A stretch of 64,000 bases of DNA from positions 32,237-96,236 of the forward strand of contig JAQGMJ010000013.1 of NCBI GenBank assembly GCA_028292405.1. Reading direction: 5' to 3'. The DNA comes from Betaproteobacteria bacterium (GTDB lineage: Bacteria; Pseudomonadota; Gammaproteobacteria; Burkholderiales; JAEUOS01). The notes below the pieces were generated by a model. The model saw only the letters and a program-made list of their open reading frames with translations, searched no databases and was not told where the DNA came from. The position numbers were made by a program, and so were the translations under genes. Positions 19,049-28,036 of this stretch are shown here, one piece after another; positions within the stretch are counted from its first letter, which is position 1; every line of letters begins with the position of its first letter.

Positions 19049-21084
19049 ATCTGAAAGTTCCGGACGAGTTGGGTGAATTGGCGCACCCGGACTTTATCCG
19101 GTTTCGGCCCGTAGCGCAGGGCGGCGTAGGCAGCAGCGGCGGCTTCGATGGCGCCGGGAGTATCGGCCGTGCCTGTCCGAAGCTGGCCGGCGGCGCGGCG
19201 TGCGTAGTCCAGCGGCCCCTCGGAGGGCTCGCGCGGCGCGCCGGCGCGCGCCAGGCGCTTGCAAAACGCCCGCCAGGCGCGCTCCACCGGGTCGTGCTCG
19301 CGCACCGTGCGCAGCATCCAGCCGGTGACTGCCAGGCAGATCAGGCCGACGCCGGTGACCATGGCGATGGCCATGTCGCGCCAGTCCGGCGTTTTCATGC
19401 CCAGGCGCTCCAGGGTCTCGCGCTGGCGGTCCGGGCTGTAGTTGAGCACCAGCTGGTTCCAGCGGTTGGATAGGGCTTCCCAGTCGAAGCGCACGCGGTC
19501 CAGCCAGGCCGCGCTCCAGGCGCCGGTAAAGCGGGTGATCAGCGGCGGGGCGAAACGCTGCGGCAAGGCGCCATGCATGCCGAAGGAAATGCGCGCCGGC
19601 GACACCGCTGCTGTCGGGTCGACCCGGGTCCAGCCGCGGCCGCGCAGCCATACTTCGGCCCAGGCATGGGCGTCGGACTGGCGCACGGTGAAGACGCCAT
19701 CGACCGGATTGATTTCGCCGCCCTGGTAGCCCGTCACCACCCGCGCGGGAATGCCGGCCGAGCGCATCATCACCACGAAGGCGGAGGAGTAGTGCTCGCA
19801 AAAACCGCGCTTGCTGATGAACAGGAATTGGTCGATCGGGTTGTTGTCCAGCAGCGGCGGTTCCAGCGTGTAGAAAAACTCCTCGGTGCGAAAGTAGTTC
19901 AGCGCCATGTCGACGATCTGCGCCGGCCCTCGGCCCTGGAAGAGCCAGCCGGCCATCAGGTTGCGGGTGCGCGGGTTGCTGCCTTCGGGCAGGGCGAGAT
20001 AGGGCGCCAAATCTTCCTGCGTCTCGGTGGCGACCGATTTGTATTGCGGCGCGGACTGTGCGTCGTAGCGGCGGCGGCTGGTTATCGGCTTGTCGACCAC
20101 CGGCTGCAGGTCCGGCGTCAGGTGGGCGTCGGCGGGCAGCTTGGTCGGCATCTCCAGGGCGAAAATCCAGGGCCGGCTCGACGGCTCCAGGGTTACCGAA
20201 TAGTCGAAGGTGGCGCCCCCGGGTTCGAAGCGCGAAGGCCGCTTCGGGTCCGGCAACTGGATGCGCCAGTTGCGGCCATCGAAGGCCGACAACACCGGGC
20301 CGCGCCAGTACAAATCGGCGGGGCGCGGCTCGGCGCCGTTGAAGGTGACGCGAAAGGCGATGCCGTCCGAGAGCGAAAGCGAAGTGATCATCCCCGGCGA
20401 CATATTGTCCGACAGCCCGGTGACGCCGGCGTTCGCATCCGCCGGCAGGCCCCACAGCGGCCCCGGCACGCGCGGGAACAGCACGAACAGCACCAGCATC
20501 ATCGGGAAAGCCTGCAGGATTACCACTCCGGCTAAGCGCGTCTGCCTCATGAACGGCATGGCGTCGGCGTCGCGGTTGGCGGCGATCAGCGCGGAGGTGA
20601 TCAGTACCAGGGCCACCAGCATCAGCGCGGCCACCGCGATCGACTGCGAATAGAAAAAGTTGGTAAGAATGAGAAAGTAGGAAAGCGAAATCGCCACCAC
20701 GATATCGCGCTTGGTGCGGGTTTCCAGCAGCTTGAGCGACACCAGGATGGTGAGGAAGGTGACGCCGGCATCGCGGCCGAACAGGGTGCGGTGCGTATAC
20801 AGCGTCGCGGCCAGGGTGATCACCAGCAGAACCATCAGCAGCCAGGTTTTCGGCAGCGGGGTCGGGCGTTTGACTTCGCGCCAGGTGATGTAGCCGCGCC
20901 AGGCGAACATCAGCGCGGCGAAGGCCGAACACCAGGCCGGCAGATGCGCCACATGCGGCCCCAGTACCGGCACCAGGGCCATCAGCAGGGTGAGAATGGC
21001 GGTGCGCCCGGCTGGCAAGCTTTGCGCCTGGCGGTCCGAAGTCAGGGACTCGCGCGTCATCCTGAAAAACTGCGGCATTTTCAC
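19045..21084 (-). CDS. TgpA-like membrane transglutaminase (DUF3488 / transglutaminase core)
   Basis: Membrane protein with about five to six N-terminal helices (residues ~28-205, DUF3488) and a periplasmic transglutaminase-like domain. The catalytic triad is visible as Cys429 (KRGFCEHYSSAF), His473 (SDAHAWAEVWL) and Asp489 (RVDPTAAVSP). A further helix lies near residue 560, followed by a DUF4129-like cytoplasmic tail. Pseudomonas TgpA is an essential relative. The GTG at 21084 is chosen because it overlaps the DUF58 stop as GTGA; an ATG two codons later (21078) is an alternative. The longer ORF-track start reads through the DUF58 gene. Confidence 0.88.
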   Translation of the reverse strand: MKMPQFFRMTRESLTSDRQAQSLPAGRTAILTLLMALVPVLGPHVAHLPAWCSAFAALMFAWRGYITWREVKRPTPLPKTWLLMVLLVITLAATLYTHRTLFGRDAGVTFLTILVSLKLLETRTKRDIVVAISLSYFLILTNFFYSQSIAVAALMLVALVLITSALIAANRDADAMPFMRQTRLAGVVILQAFPMMLVLFVLFPRVPGPLWGLPADANAGVTGLSDNMSPGMITSLSLSDGIAFRVTFNGAEPRPADLYWRGPVLSAFDGRNWRIQLPDPKRPSRFEPGGATFDYSVTLEPSSRPWIFALEMPTKLPADAHLTPDLQPVVDKPITSRRRYDAQSAPQYKSVATETQEDLAPYLALPEGSNPRTRNLMAGWLFQGRGPAQIVDMALNYFRTEEFFYTLEPPLLDNNPIDQFLFISKRGFCEHYSSAFVVMMRSAGIPARVVTGYQGGEINPVDGVFTVRQSDAHAWAEVWLRGRGWTRVDPTAAVSPARISFGMHGALPQRFAPPLITRFTGAWSAAWLDRVRFDWEALSNRWNQLVLNYSPDRQRETLERLGMKTPDWRDMAIAMVTGVGLICLAVTGWMLRTVREHDPVERAWRAFCKRLARAGAPREPSEGPLDYARRAAGQLRTGTADTPGAIEAAAAAYAALRYGPKPDKVRVRQFTQLVRNFQI

Positions 21085-22067
21085 GGCGCCACCCCGAACA
21101 GTGCAAGAGCACGCAGGCACGACAGGCGCTGTGGGTCGCCACCGGCCGGGCCCAGCACCGTTTCTTGCAGCTTCAGGGCATAGGTGAACTTGAGCGCATC
21201 GGCGTCCAGCACCCAACGCGTCAACAGCGAGAGCCTTTGCTCCATGTCCATGGCCGGCGGCAAGGTGTCGTAGTCGAGCACTACTTCGCTGGAAGCGGCG
21301 CCGTGGAAATGTTTGACCAGCAACGGCATGCCCGTTTCCATCGCCAGGATAGCGTTCTTCCACGCGATATGCCGTGGGCTGTCGGTCACCTGGTGTTCAC
21401 GCAGGCCGGCGAAATCTTCCGCGCCCGGGCCGGTGGGCGCGCCTTCGCCGCTACCTTCGGGGGCATCGGGAAAGCGCATGCCGGTGGGTGCCGGCTTGGG
21501 GTAGACCAGGCAAGGCAGGTCGGGCTGCCAGTAGCTCCAGCTGCGCAGCAGGCCCAGGGGATAGCGTGTCTCCACCGTGATGCGCGGCAGGGTGAGCCAG
21601 CCGCGCTTCACCGCCGGTGCCGTCAAGGTGACGTTGACGCTTTGATATGGCGCAATGTCGGTGACGGTCTCGGCATCAACCGTCTTCAGCCAGATGGCGG
21701 CGCGCTCATAGCCCTTGCGGTTTTCCAGCAGCAGGTCGAAGCTGGCCTCGCTGCCGGCGAATACCGGCTCGGCCTTCAGCGGCTTGAGATACAGGTGCAA
21801 CTGGTTGCGAAAAGTGTGCAGCATCGCCACCAGGCCGGCGGCGCCCAGGAAAAACGTCAGCACGAAGCCCAGAGAGAGATCGTAGTTGATCGACGAGGCG
21901 AGAAATCCGAGTAGGGAAAACGCGAAGAAAAAGCCGTAGCGCGTGGGGAAAATGAACACCCGCCGCTGATGCAAAAAGATCTCGCCGGTCTCCGGTCCGC
22001 GCGGCTGGAAGATCCAGTTGTAGATCATCGAGAAGCGGAACAGCTTGCTGGCGGTGGTGGCTTCCAT
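21081..22067 (-). CDS. DUF58-domain membrane protein
   Basis: The protein has 328 residues with two membrane helices (about residues 46-62 and 66-84) and a C-terminal DUF58 region marked by DFAGLREHQVTDSPRHIAWKN, followed by a vWA-like fold without a full metal site. DUF58 proteins are the regular partners of MoxR ATPases and transglutaminases, an arrangement tied to envelope stress or metal-centre maturation in other bacteria, but biochemistry is scarce. The gene starts 33 bp after moxR and ends in a 4-bp overlap with the transglutaminase gene. Confidence 0.87.
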   Translation of the reverse strand: MEATTASKLFRFSMIYNWIFQPRGPETGEIFLHQRRVFIFPTRYGFFFAFSLLGFLASSINYDLSLGFVLTFFLGAAGLVAMLHTFRNQLHLYLKPLKAEPVFAGSEASFDLLLENRKGYERAAIWLKTVDAETVTDIAPYQSVNVTLTAPAVKRGWLTLPRITVETRYPLGLLRSWSYWQPDLPCLVYPKPAPTGMRFPDAPEGSGEGAPTGPGAEDFAGLREHQVTDSPRHIAWKNAILAMETGMPLLVKHFHGAASSEVVLDYDTLPPAMDMEQRLSLLTRWVLDADALKFTYALKLQETVLGPAGGDPQRLSCLRALALFGVAP

Positions 22068-22100
22068 GAGGTGCGGAGCGTGGGCTATGCCGATGTCGCT

Positions 22101-23042
22101 TTAGGGAATGGCGACCGACTTGATCCATTCGTTATGCAATTCCTGGGCGGCGGCGCGCGAAACGTTTTGCGCCGGCTTCAGGCGGTGGCCGGCGACCGAA
22201 GGCAATACCGCCTGCACGTCTTCCGGCAGCACGGCTTCGCGTCCGGCGACAAAGGCCCAGGCGCGCGCCGCGGCGATTAGGCCGAGGCCGGCGCGCGGGC
22301 TTAAGCCGCTGACGAATTGCGGGGCGCGGCGCGAAGACTCCACCAGCGCCTGGATGTAATCGAGCAGGGCCGGCGCCACATGCATGCCGCCAGCCTGTGC
22401 CTGCAGGTCGGAAAAGTCGGCCACACTCATCACCGGCTGCAGTTGCGCGGTCATCACGCGGCGGTCGGCGCCCGCCAAAAGCGCGCGCTCGGCGGCGCGG
22501 TCGGGGTAGCCGATTTCCATGCGCATCAGGAAGCGGTCGAGCTGCGATTCCGGCAGCGGAAAAGTGCCCACCTGGGTCGACGGGTTCTGCGTGGCGATGA
22601 CGAAAAACGGCCTGGGCAGCGGGTGGGTTTCCGAGTCCATGGTCACCTGTTGCTCTTCCATCGCCTCCAGCAGCGCACTCTGGGTTTTCGGCGTGGCGCG
22701 GTTGACCTCGTCGGCCAGCAGGAATTGCGAAAAGATCGGCCCCGGGTGGAATTTGAACTTGCCGGTTTCGCGGTCGTAGATCGATACCCCCAGCACGTCG
22801 GCGGGCAGCAGGTCGCTGGTGAACTGCACGCGCTGGAATTGCAGGCCGAGTGACTTGGCCAGGGCGTGCGCCAGGGTGGTCTTGCCGACCCCCGGCACAT
22901 CCTCGATCAGCAGGTGGCCGTGGGCCAGCATGCACGAGACTGCCAGGCGGATCTGCCGGTCCTTGCCGAGGATGATCTGGTTGAGTTGGGCAATCAGGGA
23001 ATGCAGCTTGGGATGCGCGCTGGCGATGGGGAGGGCGGCCAT
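22101..23042 (-). CDS. moxR: MoxR-family AAA+ ATPase
   Basis: A 313-residue AAA+ chaperone-like ATPase. Walker A is EDVPGVGKTTLA, Walker B is FLLADEVNRA, sensor 1 is IATQNP, and the MoxR insert ESQLDRFLMR is present. MoxR ATPases act with DUF58/vWA proteins in folding or metallating periplasmic or membrane targets. This is the first gene of the minus-strand operon with the DUF58, transglutaminase and mltB genes. It diverges from the HDAC-like gene across 188 bp, where I could not identify a convincing promoter pair. Confidence 0.93.
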   Translation of the reverse strand: MAALPIASAHPKLHSLIAQLNQIILGKDRQIRLAVSCMLAHGHLLIEDVPGVGKTTLAHALAKSLGLQFQRVQFTSDLLPADVLGVSIYDRETGKFKFHPGPIFSQFLLADEVNRATPKTQSALLEAMEEQQVTMDSETHPLPRPFFVIATQNPSTQVGTFPLPESQLDRFLMRMEIGYPDRAAERALLAGADRRVMTAQLQPVMSVADFSDLQAQAGGMHVAPALLDYIQALVESSRRAPQFVSGLSPRAGLGLIAAARAWAFVAGREAVLPEDVQAVLPSVAGHRLKPAQNVSRAAAQELHNEWIKSVAIP

Positions 23043-23230
23043 TGTTCGTTCGAGGTCAAAACCGGCAGACCGGCAAATGCTTAATGTTTCGGATGTCCAC
23101 AGTTGTTACGGCCGGCGCAGGCGCCGGGTTGCACTGCGGCATGAAAAAGTCGATCATAGCAATAACCAGCCCCCATATAGGGGAAGAGGCTCCGCATCGT
23201 GCCGGGCGCCAAACCGCTTCCAGGAATTCC

Positions 23231-24172
23231 ATGACCACGGCCTATATCACCCACGCCGATTGCCTGCGCCACGAAATGGGCGAAGGCCACCCAGAATGCC
23301 CAGACCGCCTGGCCGCCGTCAACGACCAAATGCGCGCTTCCGGCCTGTTCGACCACCTGGCGTGCCTGGAGGCGCCGCTGGCCGATGCCGACGACCTCAA
23401 GCGTGTGCATCGCGCCAATTACGTCGACCTGATTTTCGAGAGCGCGCCGCAGCACGGCCACTCCGGCTACATGCAGCTCGACCCCGATACGGCAATGAAC
23501 CAGTACAGCCTGGATGCCGCGCGGCGCGCCGCCGGCGCCGGCCTGCTGGCGGTCGACGAGGTGGTGGCGGGCGCGGTGGAAAATGCCTTTTGCGCGGTGC
23601 GCCCCTGCGGCCACCATGCGACCCAGGGCCGCTCGATGGGCTTTTGCATTTTCAACAACATCGCCGTTGCCGCCGCATACGCGCTGGAGGAGAAGGGCAT
23701 GGAGCGGGTCGCGGTGGTCGACTTCGACGTGCACCACGGCAACGGCACCGAAGACATGTTCGGCCAGCCGCAATGGCAGGACCGCGTGCTGATGGCGGGT
23801 TTTTTCCAGCACCCCTTCTACCCTTACAGCGGCACCGACGGGCCGGCGCCCAACATGGTCAACGTGCCGCTGCGCGCCGGCAGCGATGGCAAGGCAGCGC
23901 GCAAGGCGTTCGAGGAGTTTTGCCTGCCGGCGCTTGAGGACTTCCGGCCGGAGATGATTCTGATCTCGGCAGGCTTCGACGCCCATCGCGAAGACCTGCT
24001 CGGTGGCCTGGCGCTGGTCGAGGCCGACTATGCCTGGATGACCGCCGAATTGATGAAAGTGGCGGCGCGGCATTCGCAAAAGCGCATCGTCTCGATGCTC
24101 GAAGGCGGCTACAACCTGTCGGCGCTGGGGCGCAGCGCGGTGGCGCACGTCAAGACCCTGGCGGAACTTTGA
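23231..24172 (+). CDS. Histone-deacetylase-family amidohydrolase
   Basis: A zinc amidohydrolase of the arginase/deacetylase fold. The general-base His pair is His128-His129 in RPCGHHA. The zinc ligands are Asp166 and His168 (VVDFDVHHGNGT) and Asp250 (SAGFDAH). LEGGYNLSAL carries the region of the catalytic Tyr. Bacterial members deacetylate acetylpolyamines, acetyl-lysine or small amides; the true substrate is not evident. I start at ATG 23231 (MTTAYITHADC), which aligns with the family N-terminus. The ORF-track start at 23042 adds 63 residues without family character. Length 313 aa. Confidence 0.88.
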   Translation: MTTAYITHADCLRHEMGEGHPECPDRLAAVNDQMRASGLFDHLACLEAPLADADDLKRVHRANYVDLIFESAPQHGHSGYMQLDPDTAMNQYSLDAARRAAGAGLLAVDEVVAGAVENAFCAVRPCGHHATQGRSMGFCIFNNIAVAAAYALEEKGMERVAVVDFDVHHGNGTEDMFGQPQWQDRVLMAGFFQHPFYPYSGTDGPAPNMVNVPLRAGSDGKAARKAFEEFCLPALEDFRPEMILISAGFDAHREDLLGGLALVEADYAWMTAELMKVAARHSQKRIVSMLEGGYNLSALGRSAVAHVKTLAEL

Positions 24173-24196
24173 AGGCGGGCCGGCGTTGCCGGCCGA

Positions 24197-24685
24197 TTAG
24201 GGCGGCCGCTGGTCGTTCTCGCGCCGCGCGGCGATTTCTTCGCTCACCGCCTGCGCCACGGTTTCGCGAATGATGTCGCGGGTGCTCAGTTTCAGTTCGG
24301 CGGTCATTTCCGCCAATACCTTTTCCAGCAGTTCGGAGAGGTTTTCCTTCAGGCGCGCTTCGACCACCGGTTCGATGCGTGGCAACAGCCGGTCCAGCAC
24401 CGCGGTCCGCACACGCTCGGCGAAGGCTTCGGCCGAATTGGGATGCGGAGCAAAGGACTCGTGCGGTTCGGCGCCGAAGCCGGAAAATTCCGAGAGAGAG
24501 GGCGGGCCGGCGCGCGTCAGCGGCACCGCGCCGGGGATGGGCCCGGGGCCGAAGCCCGACATCGGGCCGGAGTTTTGCGCGGGGCCGTAGGGCGCGCCCG
24601 GGCGCGTCAACGGCGGAAGCTGAATCTTCGAATCGACAATGTCGGTGAGCACCGGAATGCCGTCGTCGGGCAGGGCCTCGCTCAT
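24197..24685 (-). CDS. DUF2486-like proline/glycine-rich protein
   Basis: A 162-residue protein starting MSEALPDDGIPVLTDIV, which resembles the N-terminus of DUF2486 proteins of Burkholderiales. Residues ~20-75 are Pro/Gly-rich and probably disordered. Residues ~85-155 form amphipathic helices (AERVRTAVLDRLLPRIEPVVEARLKENLSELLEKV). No signal peptide or membrane segment is present. Its ATG overlaps the holC stop (ATGA), implying coupled expression with the DNA polymerase III chi subunit. The function is unknown; a role linked to the replisome is only a guess from position. Confidence 0.7.
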   Translation of the reverse strand: MSEALPDDGIPVLTDIVDSKIQLPPLTRPGAPYGPAQNSGPMSGFGPGPIPGAVPLTRAGPPSLSEFSGFGAEPHESFAPHPNSAEAFAERVRTAVLDRLLPRIEPVVEARLKENLSELLEKVLAEMTAELKLSTRDIIRETVAQAVSEEIAARRENDQRPP

Positions 24686-25116
24686 GCGCCGGCCTCCTTC
24701 GCTAGGTCGTTGCTCTTGATCTCGTAGCCGCGGTCCTTGTAGAACTTGAAGCGCGCGCGGGCGCGGGCGCGGTCGTCTTCGTCGTCGCGACTCACCACTT
24801 CGAGAACGCGCTCGAAACGGCTGAAATTGGCGTGGCGCTCGTCGTCCAGATTGAGCAGAACGTCGTGGTGCGGCAGGGCTTCCGGGTCGCTGGTCAGCAA
24901 CACCGGCGTTTCGGGCGCATTGGGGTCGCTGGCGCGGCAATGCGGCAAAAAACCGGTGGCGGGAATCTCCCACAGCTTGCGATCGAGCGCGCCCATCACC
25001 TGCGCATCGCGCGAGAAAATCAGCAGCCTGGCCCGCGTCGCGTAGGCTTTTTGCGCCAGACGCGCGGCTACCGCCAGTTTGTCCGGCGCATTGAAGTAAA
25101 AATCGATCCGGGTCAT
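24682..25116 (-). CDS. holC: DNA polymerase III subunit chi
   Basis: The 144-residue chi subunit, which links the clamp-loader psi subunit to SSB at the replication fork. MTRIDFYFNAPDKL, the FLPHCRAS segment and VLLNLDDE are the conserved parts. The C-terminus FKFYKDRGYEIKSNDL is typical of the family. pepA lies 102 bp upstream on the same strand, a holC-pepA neighbourhood common in proteobacteria. holC is followed by the overlapping DUF2486-like gene. Confidence 0.93.
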   Translation of the reverse strand: MTRIDFYFNAPDKLAVAARLAQKAYATRARLLIFSRDAQVMGALDRKLWEIPATGFLPHCRASDPNAPETPVLLTSDPEALPHHDVLLNLDDERHANFSRFERVLEVVSRDDEDDRARARARFKFYKDRGYEIKSNDLAKEAGA

Positions 25117-25218
25117 GGCGGGCAGGATGGGGTCGGGAATGGATCGCGGCTAAAACGCGGGTGGCGGCGGAGTACGGATACGCTTACTACCTGCATTCAC
25201 AGACCGGCGCCGTCCGCC

Positions 25219-26706
25219 TCAGTTCACCCGGCCGAGCAAAAATTGCGTCAGCAGCGGCACCGGGCGCCCGGTCGAACCCTTGGCGGCGCCGCTTTTCCAG
25301 GCGACACCGGCGATATCCAGATGCGCCCAGTCGTACTTGCGCGCGTAGCGCGAGAGAAAGCAGGCGGCGGTGACGCTGCCGGCGGGGCGGCCGCCGATGT
25401 TGGCCATGTCGGCGAAGTTGGACTTCAGCTGTTCCTGGTACTCGTCCCACAGGGGCATGTGCCAGGCGCGGTCGTAGGCGTCCTCGCCGGCATGGAACAG
25501 TTCCTTGGCCAGCGTATCGTTGTTGCTATAGAGGCCGGCGGCGACGTGGCCCAGGGCGATGACGCAGGCACCGGTCAGCGTGGCGACGTCGACCACGCAG
25601 GCGGGCTCGTAGCGCTCGGCATAGGTTAAGGCATCGCACAGGATCAGCCGGCCTTCGGCGTCGGTATTGAGCACCTCGATGGTCTGGCCGGACATGCTGG
25701 TGACAATGTCGCCAGGCTTGGTGGCCATGCCGTCGGGCATGTTTTCGGTGGCCGGCACCAGGCCGACGATGTTCAGCGGCAGCTTCAGGTCCGCCGCTAC
25801 CTGCATGGTGGCGATCACCGAGGCGCCGCCACACATGTCGAACTTCATCTCGTCCATGCCCTCGCCGCCCTTGATCGAAATGCCGCCGGTGTCGAAGGTG
25901 ATGCCCTTGCCGACCAGCACGATGGGCTTGTCTTCCGGTTTGCCGCCCTTGTGTTCCATGATGATGAACTTGGGCGGCTGGCGCGAACCGGCGGCCACCG
26001 ACAGGAAGGAGCCCATTTTCAGCTCTTCGCAGTCCTTGCGGTCCAGCACCTTGCACTCCAGGCCATACTCCTTGCACATCGCCACCGCGCGCTCGGCCAG
26101 GTAGGTGGGGGTGCAGATGTTGCCGGGCAGATTGCCCAGGTCTTTGGCCAATGCCATGCCGTGGGCGATGGCCTGGCCTTCGGCGGCGGCGCGCTCGGCC
26201 AGGTGGAGTTCGTTGCGGCGTTCTACCGTCAGGGTGAGCTTGCGCAAGGGGCGGCGCACTTCGTCTTTTTTGCTTTTGGTCTGGTCGTAGCGGTAGACCG
26301 CGTCCTGCGCCACCAGGGCGGCCTGGCGCACGCGCCAGCCCGCATCGCGCTTTTTCACCGGCACTTCGGTGAGGTAGACGGCGCCATCGAAGGCGCCGGT
26401 TTCGTTCAGGGTAGTGACGGCGGCGCGGATCGATTCGCGGTATTCGCGCTCGCGGAAGTCCTTTTCGCGGCCCAGGCCGACCAGCAGCACGCGGTCGCCC
26501 AGCAGGCCCGGGACGTTGTGCAGCAGGAGGGTGCGGCCGGCCTTGCCCTCCATGTCGCCGCGGCGGATGATGTCGGACAAATAGCCCTTGCTGGCCTGGT
26601 CGACCAGTTCGCCGGGAGCGGTCAGCTTGCGTGGCTCGAACACGCCGATGACGATGCAGGCGCTGCGCTGCTTTTCGGGACTGCCGCTCTTTATGCTAAA
26701 TTCCAT
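25219..26706 (-). CDS. pepA: Leucyl aminopeptidase
   Basis: M17 cytosolic aminopeptidase with two metal ions per subunit; in E. coli PepA also binds DNA in XerCD recombination and carAB control. VGKGITFDTGGISIKG and the NTDAEGRL signature carry metal and catalytic residues (including Lys, Asp, Glu and Arg). DLGNLPGNICTPTYLA is typical of the domain junction. I use ATG 26706 (MEFSIKSGS), giving 495 residues. The ORF-track start 60 bp upstream falls within the promoter region. It is divergent from lptF. Confidence 0.95.
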   Translation of the reverse strand: MEFSIKSGSPEKQRSACIVIGVFEPRKLTAPGELVDQASKGYLSDIIRRGDMEGKAGRTLLLHNVPGLLGDRVLLVGLGREKDFREREYRESIRAAVTTLNETGAFDGAVYLTEVPVKKRDAGWRVRQAALVAQDAVYRYDQTKSKKDEVRRPLRKLTLTVERRNELHLAERAAAEGQAIAHGMALAKDLGNLPGNICTPTYLAERAVAMCKEYGLECKVLDRKDCEELKMGSFLSVAAGSRQPPKFIIMEHKGGKPEDKPIVLVGKGITFDTGGISIKGGEGMDEMKFDMCGGASVIATMQVAADLKLPLNIVGLVPATENMPDGMATKPGDIVTSMSGQTIEVLNTDAEGRLILCDALTYAERYEPACVVDVATLTGACVIALGHVAAGLYSNNDTLAKELFHAGEDAYDRAWHMPLWDEYQEQLKSNFADMANIGGRPAGSVTAACFLSRYARKYDWAHLDIAGVAWKSGAAKGSTGRPVPLLTQFLLGRVN

Positions 26707-26743
26707 GGTTCGCGTCTCCGGCACATACGAGGTATGAATTTGA

Positions 26744-26773
26744 ATTATGACTCGATTTCGGGACAAATTTCAA
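26744..26773 (-). promoter_or_regulatory. Predicted sigma-70 promoter for pepA
   Basis: On the minus strand TTGAAA (-35) and CATAAT (-10) are separated by 18 bp, with the -10 about 38 bp upstream of the pepA ATG. They lie in a notably AT-rich part of the 220-bp pepA-lptF divergent region. Hexamer match and position are good. Confidence 0.55.
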
Positions 26774-26818
26774 ATTTTGCTGAATTTTGACGGTTTTCTT
26801 CCCGGCCGCATGGCATTT

Positions 26819-26824
26819 TATACT
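26819..26824 (+). promoter_or_regulatory. Possible -10 element for lptF
   Basis: TATACT lies about 103 bp upstream of the lptF ATG in the pepA-lptF divergent region. TTGACG upstream is 26 bp away, too far to serve as its -35, so the call rests on the -10 alone. Confidence 0.3.
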
Positions 26825-26926
26825 CCTGGTCCCCTCCGTTTTGGCGGCGTCGGCCGCCCAACCGTGCTGCGCCGGGCGCTGTTTTATGCCGCGATGACGG
26901 CGTAACCGGATTTTTCCTCCATATCC

Positions 26927-28012
26927 ATGATTTTCCGTCGCGCCTTGCAGCGCGAGTTCGCCGAGTCCGCGGGCGCCGTGTTCGTCACCCTGTTCACCGT
27001 CATGGTGACCACGCAGTCGATCCGACTGCTCGGTCTGGCCGCCGGCGGTCGCCTGGCTTCCGAGGCGGTGCTGGCGCTGATCGGCTTTGCCGCGCTCAAT
27101 TACCTGCCGGTATTGCTGTCGCTGACGGTGTTCGTCTCCGTGCTGCTGACCATCTCGCGGCAGTACAAGGACTCGGAAATGGTGGTCTGGTTTGCCAGCG
27201 GCCTATCGCTGACCGCCTGGATCCGCCCGGTGCTGGGCTTCGCCCTGCCTTTCGTGGTGATGATCGGCGGCCTCTCCCTGCTGGTCTCGCCCTGGGCGGT
27301 GGAGCAGAGCGACCGCTATCGCGAACGCCTGGAAGGGCAGGACGATGCCTCGCATGTCAGCCCCGGCGCGTTCCAGGAATCGAGCCATGGCGAGCGGGTA
27401 TTTTTCGTCGAGGGCCAGATCGGCGAAACCGCCAGTGTGCAAAACGTGTTCGTCAACACCGTGCAGGCGGGGCGGGTGAGCATCATCGTCAGCCGGCGCG
27501 GCTACACCGAAACGGCGCCTAACGGCGACAAATTCCTGGTCCTGGTCAATGGCCGGCGCTACGAAGGCCAGCCGGGCCAGCTCGACTACCGGGTGATGGA
27601 TTTCGAAAAATATGCCGTGCGCATCGACTCGAAGAGCGAAAGGGTAGTGGCCGGCGGCAGCCCGAAACAGACGCCGACCTTCGATTTGCTGAAAAACCCC
27701 AATAATCCAAACAAGGGCGAATTCCTTTGGCGCATCGGCCTGCCGCTGTCGGCTTTCACCCTGGCGCTGCTGGCGATCCCGCTTTCCTTCATCAATCCGC
27801 GCGCCGGGCGCTCGGCCAACCTGCTGCTGGCCCTGCTTACCTACATGGTCTACAGCAATGCAATGAGCATCACCCAGGCCTGGGTGGCGCAGGGGCGTAT
27901 CAGCTTTCACCTCGGCTGGTGGGTGGTGCACGTGGCGATGTTCGCCGTGCTGATCCTGCTGTTCTGCCACCGCTTGGCGGTGACCTCGGTGTTCCGGATG
28001 CTGCGCCGCTAA
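26927..28012 (+). CDS. lptF: LPS export ABC transporter permease LptF
   Basis: An inner-membrane subunit of LptB2FGC that extracts LPS and passes it to LptC. It starts MIFRRALQREF, with three N-terminal membrane helices (about residues 15-35, 52-75 and 98-120), a central periplasmic beta-jellyroll (~130-250), and three C-terminal helices (about 262-282, 293-310 and 325-348). The 361-residue length is normal for the YjgP/YjgQ family. lptG follows 24 bp downstream on the same strand, confirming the pairing. Confidence 0.94.
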   Translation: MIFRRALQREFAESAGAVFVTLFTVMVTTQSIRLLGLAAGGRLASEAVLALIGFAALNYLPVLLSLTVFVSVLLTISRQYKDSEMVVWFASGLSLTAWIRPVLGFALPFVVMIGGLSLLVSPWAVEQSDRYRERLEGQDDASHVSPGAFQESSHGERVFFVEGQIGETASVQNVFVNTVQAGRVSIIVSRRGYTETAPNGDKFLVLVNGRRYEGQPGQLDYRVMDFEKYAVRIDSKSERVVAGGSPKQTPTFDLLKNPNNPNKGEFLWRIGLPLSAFTLALLAIPLSFINPRAGRSANLLLALLTYMVYSNAMSITQAWVAQGRISFHLGWWVVHVAMFAVLILLFCHRLAVTSVFRMLRR

Positions 28013-28036
28013 GCCGCTAAACCCCCCCCGCCTGCC

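Noticed and set aside
24177-24196. GGCCGGC-GTT-GCCGGCC hairpin between the HDAC-like and DUF2486-like genes
   Set aside because: Convergent position suits a terminator, but no T-run follows on either strand and such GC palindromes are common here.
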